Positions 57,480-64,000 of a DNA stretch of 64,000 bases are shown here, in pieces. Under the pieces are notes generated by a model. It saw nothing but the letters and a program-made list of their open reading frames with translations. It did no database searches and was not told the origin of the DNA. Numbering within the stretch: position 1 is the stretch's first letter; each line of letters begins with the position of its first letter. The stretch spans positions 80,893,501 to 80,957,500 of the forward strand of contig CM032233.1 in assembly GCA_019009955.1 (NCBI GenBank). The letters are read 5' to 3'. The stretch comes from Riptortus pedestris (Eukaryota; Arthropoda; Insecta; Hemiptera; Alydidae). The position numbers and the translations under genes are program-made.

Positions 57480-57928
57480 GTAGGGCGGTAGGAGTGGTTT
57501 TTGCCAAATCCGGCAACACTCCTCCACGACAACGCTCGGCCTCACGTTGCTCGTTCCACAGCGCAACTTTTGGATGAGTTTGGTTGGGATGTTCTGACCC
57601 ATCCACCTTACAGTCCCGACTTGGCCCCTTCAGACTATCAACTGTTTACCAAAATGAAGGCGGAATTGGCGGGAGAACGTTTCACAAGTGACGAGGAAGT
57701 GAAAGAAGCTGTCACGATGTGGACCAAGGAGGTGGCGGCAAGCTTCTAGGAGGAAGGAATTTCGAAGCTCATTTCGCGATATACCAAATGTATTGACGTC
57801 GCCGGGGATTACGTGGAAAAATAATACATATTTTCAAAATTAGTACCTGTAAGTTTAAATTTTTTTCAATAAAAACATGATTTTTTTTTTTTAAAAACGG
57901 AACTTATTTTCTGGACGACCCTCGTATA
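57480..57928 (+). pseudogene. mariner transposase C-terminal half (DD34D) and 3' end
   Basis: The frame 57,501-57,749 gives LLHDNARPHVARSTAQLLDE, then VLTHPPYSPDLAPSDYQLF: the second and third catalytic Asp residues are separated by exactly 34 residues, the mariner signature. The frame continues past one stop (TAG at 57,747, where the family has Tyr) as EEGISKLISRYTKCIDVAGD then YVEK and a stop at 57,824. The element ends TTTTCTGGACGACCCTCGTA at 57,928 with TA following. The N-terminal DNA-binding half and first Asp are missing. Confidence 0.92.
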
Positions 57929-58199
57929 AAGCGAGTTATTCGTAATTTTTTGTTTTCAGCCTTCAGTAAACCCGTATTTCTACTCATCGGATTTTTATTA
58001 AGAAAAATAGGGAATATATGGTAGATGAGATCAAGAGTGTCCCTTACCAGCACATGGGAAATCTGCTTTGGTTGTGCAGCCCCTGCGTGCCCGACAGTTT
58101 AAACTTAAGGCTTATATATAGTCCTGTTGGAGCAAAATTGCTTTGGGCTCTTGACAAATTAAAATCCGTATTTCGATTTTTACACTGGCACGCATTTTG

Positions 58200-58367
58200 T
58201 AGCCCCTTGTTAACAGATAAAACGACCAGTGGGAGGGTCTCCGTTGTTATATGTACATCAGATCAAAAAGTTGTATAGAATCATGCATATTGCAAATTTG
58301 ATGTTCTATAAATGTTGTTATGTACATGTTTTCTCTAAATTGAATATTAACCGAGATATTTGCATTT
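58200..58367 (+). mobile_element. Family A internal fragment
   Basis: GGTCTCCGTTGTTATATGTA, CAGATCAAAAAGTTGTATAG, TGCAAATTTGATGTTCTATA and TTAACCGAGATATTTGCATT match the centre of the family. It is cut off by the 5' end of the next copy at 58,368. Confidence 0.75.
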
Positions 58368-59700
58368 TAGAAGATTTCCCTCAAGGTCGTACTCATAACG
58401 CGATTTTCGAAATTTTTCTTCAAATGTCCATCGATCCTACCTAGAAGATGACAAAAATGAGGTCCGTTCAAATGTGTGTGTGTGTGTGTGTTGGTGTGTA
58501 TATATATATATTTGTCTGTTACCGCTCTAGCGGTCGCAGTTATTTTTTAATCGTTACGAAACTCGATATTTAGTCGTTTTATGTAAAAAGAAAGATCAAG
58601 TTCGTTAACGGCTGAAATCGGACCAGGGGGAGGGGGTTCAGAGAGGAGGACTTTCAAAAATTCGAAATATCTCCATTACTTTACGTCGGATCGATGACAT
58701 GTATAGAATCAATCTTATTGCAAATTTTCTATAATTATTGTTATGTACGTTTATTCTTTATCTTGAATATTAACCAAGATATTAGCATGTTTCAGTTTTC
58801 AGCCTTCAGCAAACCCCCACTTCTACTCATGTTGGATAAACAATACTCTATTATATAATAAACCATATTATTCGAAACTTAAATATCAAATATTGTTTTC
58901 TAGAGACCTTTATTATACGAGATACATGCAAATATGTCCTGGTGTCGCCCCCCTCCCCTCGTCTTAAGGTCTTGGATTACTAAAATTTGATTGGTTGAGA
59001 TAACAATTATTCTGACTCATTATTAATTACAGTACTAGATATAGTAAATACCTCTCAATAAAATTAATATGGTATATTCTGATATATTTCATTAATTGTT
59101 TTTCTTTCTGGTGTGAGGCTGACTGATCTCTTTGTTTTCAACCCCGTCCGTTTTGGAGGGGTTTACAACTATGTTGCGGGCTAGGAGGCGGTCTGCTATG
59201 TCTTGACAGGCGGCTTCTGCATAGGTGAGGGCTCTGGCGGGGTTTAGGGACGTGCTAGCTATGCCTATGTCGTCTGCATAGGCGTAGATTTCGGCGTTTT
59301 TATACTGTCGACCAACAATATCCGCGGTGTACAGGGTAAAGAGGTGAGGTGAGAGGACGGCGCCTTGTGGGACTCCGCATGGGAGGGATTTTGTTTAGGA
59401 TAGACTGTCTCCTACTTTCATCTGGAAGGTGCGGTCTTTTAGGAAGGAGAGGATGATGGAGTACAACTGCTCGCGGCAGTTTTGTTGGCGGAGGATGGTT
59501 AGGAGGGTATTGTGGTCGACAGAGTCAACCACAAATTTCAAACGCTTCCTGTCGGCAGGTTATTGAAATTGACTGAAACATTTCTTATTTCCGTTCGTAT
59601 TTATTCACGGTGGTGTTGTGTTAGCAGTATGTATATTCATCGATTACTAAACTTCACGAGGGAAATCTGCTTAGTTTACGCAGCCCCTGCGTGACAGACT
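58368..59700 (+). mobile_element. Family A copy, long form with nested LINE RT fragment
   Basis: 5' end TAGAAGATTTCCCTCAAGG (half the palindrome deleted), CGTACTCATAACGCG, (GT)n then a short (TA)n to 58,511, CTCTAGCGGTCGCAG, GGCTGAAATCGGACCAGG, CAGCAAACCCCCACTTCTAC, GTACTAGATATAGTAAATAC and TTTCTTTCTGGTG. A LINE fragment replaces about 50 bases at 59,139-59,530, then CAAACGCTTCC, ATTCACGGTGGTGTTGTGTT and the full 3' end GGAAATCTGCTTAG, hairpin ACGCAGCCCCTGCGT, GACAGACT at 59,700. Confidence 0.9.
59139..59530 (-). pseudogene. LINE reverse transcriptase fragment, GC-rich, one in-frame stop
   Basis: The minus strand is open for about 130 codons except one TAA: VDSVDHNTLLTILRQQNC, LPCGVPQGAVLSPHLFTLYT, then EIYAYADDIGIASTSLNPAR and NIVVNPSKTDG. 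It covers RT blocks with the FDSVDH Asp, the GVPQGAVLSP motif and the catalytic YADD box, all intact. The protein style is that of I/R1/Jockey LINEs. The high GC (well above its neighbours) and near-intact frame point to a recent insertion. It is truncated at both ends inside a family A element. Confidence 0.9.
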
Positions 59701-59706
59701 TTTATT

Positions 59707-59892
59707 TTAGCATTTGGTCTTTAGTAGACCCCCACTCCTACTCATCTCATATTAACCAAAAGCTGTTAAATTATGGGGCACTTTATTTGAAGCCTAAATA
59801 CACAATGTTATTTACATTGAACTGACATAAATACAAATACGTTTCGGACGTGGGAAATCTGCTTAGTTAACTCAGCCCCTGCGTGACGGACT
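59707..59892 (+). mobile_element. Family A 3' fragment
   Basis: Starts TTAGCATTTGGTCTTTAGTA and ACCCCCACTCCTACTCATCT, ends ACGTGGGAAATCTGCTTAGT, hairpin, GACGGACT. It follows the previous copy after only about seven bases, giving tandem 3' ends. Confidence 0.85.
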
Positions 59893-60464
59893 TTTGTTTT
59901 GACTGGTTCCTACTCTAGAGATATTGATATTTAGGCCCACATTGTGGAGAATGAGTTTTCGAATTGGCGACCAACATATTGAGCTATGTAGAGCTAGGCA
60001 GGTTTAACTAATGATTCCTCGGGCTGTGGCGGTTCGATTCGGAGCAGAGGAAGGCATAGGCACCGTCCTTACAAATGATGAATTAATAACATGGATGGAA
60101 AGCATATGCATCAATCATTGCTCCAATTGCTATTACATGTACACTTACCCCTCTCCCTCTCCTAGACCTCTCGCAACAAATTCACATTATGAAATTGGTT
60201 ACTGTGTCGTTCAGTTGATTGAATGGAGCAGCAGCAACACATAACGCGTGTTTTTTAAATGCTCTTCAGAATTTACAGGGGTGATTACTTAAAATAAATA
60301 AATTTCCATCAAGTAGTGGCTAATTAATCAATTCACTGACAGAACGTAGCCCACACATACCCATAACTATACAGCACTTAAAAATACAAAGATATACGCA
60401 CAAAGTTAGATCAAATACACTTTGATTTAAAAATTGCATTTTTAACAAAATTGAATAATTTTAC

Positions 60465-60466
<2 letters not shown>
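59893..60466. other. No recognised feature
   Basis: A 77-codon frame (60,011-60,244, +) lies here with balanced composition but no recognisable domain or splice context. The remainder is AT-rich. Confidence 0.35.
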
Positions 60467-60511
<45 letters not shown>

Positions 60512-60610
60512 TATAGATATGTGTGTGTGTGTGTGTGGGCGCGCGCTCATTTGTAAGTGGCACTGTGTGAATATGAGTGAGTGCGTGCTTGTTTGTATGT
60601 GTAAAGTGTG
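60467..60610 (+). repeat. (TA)n(GT)n compound microsatellite
   Basis: About 42 bases of TA, GATATAGATATG, (TG)8 and a degenerate TG-rich tail to about 60,610. Confidence 0.9.
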
Positions 60611-60790
60611 TGTTATATAGAGATATATTTTTTTTTTTACAATTTGTATTATAGAAATGTGTTTTTATTTATCTATTAATTTGATTTGTTAAACTTTGGA
60701 AGCTATTTTGTATTACTATACAATTTAATATTTTTTAATACTCTTTTATCGTCTATGTATTCCTTTTAATCGTATTTGGTCTTGTTGTTT

Positions 60791-61060
60791 TAGCAGATTT
60801 CCATTATGGGAAATCTGCTATCGATGTCGTACCCATGACGCGATAATCGAAACATTTCTTCAAATGTCAATCGATTCTACCCATGACGATATACAATTTT
60901 AAACGGACCTCATTTTCGTCATTTCCTGGGTAGATGGCTGAAATCGGACCAGTGAGAGGGGGATTATCGAAAATATCTCCATTACTATACGTCAGATCGA
61001 GAAATTGTATAGAACCAAACTTGTTGCAAATTAAATGTACTATTAATGTTGCTGAACGTG
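60791..61060 (+). mobile_element. Family A copy with inverted internal segment
   Basis: 5' end TAGCAGATTTCCATTATGGG (palindrome retained by compensating change), CGTACCCATGACGCG, CAATCGATTCTACCC. At 60,893-60,935 the sequence TTTTAAACGGACCTCATTTT with CGTCATTTCCTGGGTAG is the same 5' region in reverse complement. It then jumps to ATGGCTGAAATCGGACC and ends around ATTAATGTTGC. The 3' end is absent. Confidence 0.8.
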
Positions 61061-61323
61061 AAAGCTGAGATGTTTAGTGACTCACTTGTTCTAGGTGAAA
61101 ATGGAATGCTTAGGACTGGGTTTACCGAAAGCTGAAAAAAAAAAACTTAACTCGGTTAATATTTGCATTAGGGAGAAATGCATTGAAAAGCAATTGTGGT
61201 GCATTTTATTTTTAATACATTTGGTTACATAACATTTTTTGATTCCACGAAATTATAAAAGATATGTAATTGATTTTGGATTTTACTGACTCTATAATCC
61301 CCCATTACAGATTTCACCCATTA

Positions 61324-61913
61324 TTGTTTTTTATAATTTATTTATACATGAACACTCGCAACTAGGCTATTTGGCTCAAAATTTAACAATGTAATAAAAT
61401 CAATACAATAGAAAACAACAACAATATAACAAAAACTGTATCAATTAACAAAATAAACACGATAAATAAACATTAAATACAAGAAATAAAAACAACAAAT
61501 ATTATACTATACTACAAATATTACATTAAACTAGTATTAAAGGTAACAATTTAAGATGGACAAATCAAAGAAAAGAGATGTCATAATCAAAAAGTACGGG
61601 AGTTAAATTTTATAAAACAAATTCAATTTTTTAAGGTGGTTTAGTGTATTGTCGATATGTGGGCTTCTGTCCGTACATATTATGTGGGGTCTCTAAGTAT
61701 TCAATGTTCCTGCAGTTAGTCAGTATGTGTTTAATGGTTAATGGTTCATGGCATGTTCTGCAGAGAGGTATTTCTGTTCTCCCCATGAGATATGAGTGCA
61801 TTAAATGTGAGTGTCCTATCCTAAGTCTCGTTAGTACAACTTCGTCTCGTCTATTGTCACGTCTGCTGGATGTCCACTCACTTATACAAGGCTTTATTTC
61901 TCGCAGATGATTT
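61324..61913 (-). mobile_element. 5'-truncated I-type LINE with 13-bp target duplication
   Basis: Flanked by ATTTCACCCATTA at 61,311-61,323 and 61,914-61,926. The minus-strand frame reads DEVVLTRLRIGHSHLMHSYL then PLCRTCHEPLTIKHILTNC, the post-RNase H region of I/R1-type ORF2 ending in a C-x2-C-x8-H-x4-C knuckle. The frame is open for 97 codons and is followed by a 3' UTR of about 300 bases shared with 7,677-8,703 (CGCAACTAGGCTATTTGG and CAAAATTTAACAATGTAA). The better preserved of the two copies. Confidence 0.9.
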
Positions 61914-61926
61914 ATTTCACCCATTA

Positions 61927-62760
61927 ATAATGCACTTCATTTTTAGTTTTATTTGAATTGGTTAAAATATTGCGTTTGATGTCGATCGAATAAAGATTTT
62001 GGCCTCTACGGCACACAATTTTCATTGGTGACGTCACATTGAGGATGTTTCTTTGTATCTCGAATGATAAAGGTATCTTACTCGGTACATATGCTTGGAA
62101 TAAGACGTTTAGTGATATTGTTAATACGAGATGGGCCGGAGTGTCGGTTTACTGAAGGTTGTTCACAAAAAAATAAATAACTTCTTTAATATTAGAGATT
62201 TATGTTAGAGAAGTAATTCATAGACAAAAAATTATAGAATGCGTATACTCTACTCTAGTTCAGCAGTTGGTCAGTAATTAAACAAACGACCTAATAGCCC
62301 ATGAATTTAACTGTGATTTTGCTAATGTGGTGTCATTCCAAAAAAGATTCAGTTTTGAATAAAAAGAAGGAATCATCAAATTGGAGTTTTGAAATAAGGT
62401 TCACAAGAAGGAAGCCAGCTTTTTGACAAAGAATGAACCTATCTATTGCCTTCCTGAAGAATTAAAGCAACCGTAAACAACTTTATAATGCCGCTCTTTG
62501 ATCTACGCTCCGACGACAGCGGCGAAGAAACCCTTATTTCCTTCCAATCGCCTTAGCCACTGTAGCCCTCACCATCCTTTGACTGCTATGATAGAAAATG
62601 ATTCACTCTTTCGTTCGGTTTAGGAAAATCTGTTTATTCTAACACAACATTTTCTTGATCTTCCAACTTAGCCAAATGTGATGGAGGTAAAATATCTTAC
62701 AGATGCCGGATTAGAGATATATTGCACACACGAATTAATAATGTGACTGGAGTGAAATGA
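61927..62760. other. Diverged family A-like DNA, then no recognised feature
   Basis: 62,000-62,240 has weak family A wording (GGTTTACTGAAGG, AATATTAGAGATTTATG) in the minus orientation. The rest, including a GC-balanced patch at 62,490-62,580, shows nothing recognisable. Confidence 0.35.
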
Positions 62761-62764
62761 ATAA

Positions 62765-63643
62765 AGTCCGTCACGCAGGGGCTGCGTAAACTAAGCAGAT
62801 TTCCCACGTGAAGTTTTACAATAGAGAAATCTGCCTACTAATAACAGTAGAAGTGACGAATCTCTAAACCAATTCACGAGGGACGAACAGTTACGGAAAC
62901 GGCCGAACTAGCTTTCGGCGGAAAGTCCCGAATATAGCCGACTTCTGCCGACCACACAAACAATACAAATGCAAATATCTCGGTTAATATTCAAGATACA
63001 GAATAAATGTATAGAACAGTATTTATAGTAAATTTAATTTGCAATAAGGTTGTTTTTATACAATTTTCGATCCAACGCATAATAACGGAGATATTTTGAA
63101 TTTTCAAAAATCCCCCTCAAACCCCCCCCCCCCCAGGCCACTTGTCCGATTTCAGCCATTAGTGAACTTGATCTTTCTTGTTACATAAAACGATTAAATT
63201 TGTCTGTTAACGCTCTAGCAGTCGTAATTTTTGCTTAATCGTTACCGAACTCGATATTTAAACGTTTTATCTAAAAATAAAGATCAAGTTCGTTAATGGC
63301 TGAAATCGGACCAGTAGAGAGGGGGGTTAGAGGGGAAGATTTTCGACAATTTGAAATATCTCCGTTACTGTACGTCGGATCGAAAAATTGTACAGAATCA
63401 ATCTTATTGCGAATTACAATTACTATAAATATTGTTATACACATTTATTCTCTATCTTGAATATTAACCGAGATATTTGCATTTTTATTAAGTGTGTGTC
63501 CATAACGGACGAGATGAGATCGGCTAACTTCGGTTCTAGTCGTTCGGCCGTTTCCGTAAGCGTTCGGCTCTCGTGAAATTTCTCTATTGTAAAACTTCAC
63601 GTGGGAAATCTGCTTAGTGTACGCAGGCCCTGCGTGCCGCACT
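62765..63643. mobile_element. Palindromic family A composite: two 3' halves head to head
   Basis: The left arm (62,765 to about 63,197) reads AGTCCGTCACGCAGGGGCTG, CACGTGAAGTTTTACAATAG, CAGTTACGGAAACGGCCGAA, CTCGGTTAATATTCAAGATA, C-run, TTAGTGAACTTGATCTTTC. The right arm (about 63,198-63,643) is its inverted counterpart, with AAGATCAAGTTCGTTAATGG, TATCTTGAATATTAACCGAG, TCGGCCGTTTCCGTAAGCGT and CTATTGTAAAACTTCACGTG, ending in the 3' hairpin. There is no (TA)n and no 5' terminus. The right arm has the extra GTTAACGCTCTAGCAGTCG at the junction. Arms about 430 bp each. Confidence 0.9.
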
Positions 63644-64000
63644 TTTAAGTTATGCGAGATACTGTCATGCTGAATCTAGTCAAAATGGATACAGTGATGA
63701 TCCAAGGGTAATTCCGTTTAAATCAGAAACCTGAATTTTTCCGCGAACTTTACTTCGTTTTACTAAGTATTAGGAATTGAAATCAACCAATTGCATAGAT
63801 CAATTTTAAGTGAATGTATTTCACAAAAGGTCTGAAAGCATGCAAGATTTTCGGTAATGACAAGAGCTGAGAAAGAACACCCTGAATTGGTGGGATAAAA
63901 TGAGATATATTTGAAGGAGGGGAGGATTTGGGGTTTGATGGCTTCTAAGCTGAGGTTGAACGTGATTCTCGGCTGGTCATGCTCCCCGGGCATTGCATTA
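63644..64000. other. No recognised feature
   Basis: AT-rich sequence to the window edge. The 76-codon minus frame (63,763-63,993) may continue beyond the window and cannot be judged. Confidence 0.35.

Larger units (their letters stand above)
55950..58098 (+). mobile_element. Family A copy or composite interrupted by a mariner and other DNA
   Basis: (TA)n 55,959-56,030 is followed by GCTCTAGCTGTCGTAATTGT, CCGAACTCGATATTTAAACG, the purine-rich stretch, GAAATGTCTCATTCATTACG, and CAAATATTGTTTTCAACG. After unrelated AT-rich DNA and the mariner it resumes at 57,929 with GCGAGTTATTCGTAATTTTT, GCCTTCAGTAAACCCG and ends GGGAAATCTGCTTTGGTTGT, GCAGCCCCTGCGTGCCCGAC. The 5' terminus is absent and several subtypes may be mixed. 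Confidence 0.65.

Noticed and set aside
57321..57602. 93-codon minus-strand frame opposite the mariner
   Set aside because: It is antisense to the catalytic region of the mariner transposase and has no domain of its own.

Overview
This window looks like gene-poor, AT-rich arthropod (probably insect) nuclear DNA. There are no bacterial-style operons. Almost everything recognisable is a decayed transposable element, a microsatellite or a tandem array. The species is not identifiable from the sequence. The mix of I/R1-, Jockey- and CR1-like LINE pieces, a Penelope-like element, mariner, Tc1 and Tigger remnants, Helitrons and one tRNA-derived SINE suits an insect, perhaps a hemipteran, but that is a guess.

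The only strong candidate for a host protein-coding exon is at 6,887-7,166 (+). It is a GC-rich, Pro/Ser-rich 93-codon exon with a GTAAGT donor and an eh1-like Groucho-binding motif, so it is probably one exon of a developmental transcription factor. Scattered blocks of unique, GC-balanced DNA without credible ORFs (about 21.3, 23.4-24.0, 28.0-28.4, 34.3-34.5, 40.0-40.6, 42.5-43.0, 44.2-44.5, 48.8-49.1 and 54.6-55.3 kb) look like preserved, possibly regulatory, sequence between layers of repeats.

The dominant repeat, called family A here, occurs about 25 times. Full copies run from TAGCAGATTTCCC with a 20-bp palindrome at one end, through an internal (TA)n tract, to GGGAAATCTGCTTAG, a small hairpin and GACGGACT at the other, and sit between T-rich flanks. 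The asymmetric inverted termini, 3' hairpin, central microsatellite and lack of coding sequence match Helentron-associated (HINE/DINE-1-like) non-autonomous elements. Many other elements are nested in family A copies: a Tc1-like MITE in a (TA)n tract, a Penelope-like element, a mariner, a LINE reverse transcriptase fragment, SINEs and a canonical Helitron.

Layout: 1-5 kb, old repeats including a 250-bp inverted pair; 5.4-6.6 kb, LINE RNase H relic; 6.8-7.2 kb, host exon; 7.3-9.2 kb, nested family G / LINE / Helitron; 10.8-15.8 kb, LINE relics, family A, a foldback element, Helitron and SINEs; 18.5-21.0 kb, a 2.4-kb satellite-like array; 24.2-24.6 kb, 50-bp minisatellite; 25-28 kb, LINE tail, SINE with 14-bp target duplication and AT-rich minisatellite; 28.4-31.1 kb, tandem family A copies; 32.3-33.1 kb, Tigger; 33.2-34.3 kb, duplicated LINE tails; 35.2-35.8 kb, Jockey LINE; 37.4 kb, GT/GA microsatellite; 41.8-42.4 kb, 37-bp tandem array; 43-64 kb, dense family A with LINE, Penelope-like, mariner and Helitron pieces. 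The last complete copy (62.8-63.6 kb) is a head-to-head palindrome.

Five short motifs with a hammerhead-like core (CTGANGA, hairpin, GAAA) mark Penelope-like 3' regions.

All coordinates and motif matches come from reading by eye. No alignment, folding or database search was run, so repeat boundaries may be off by several to tens of bases.
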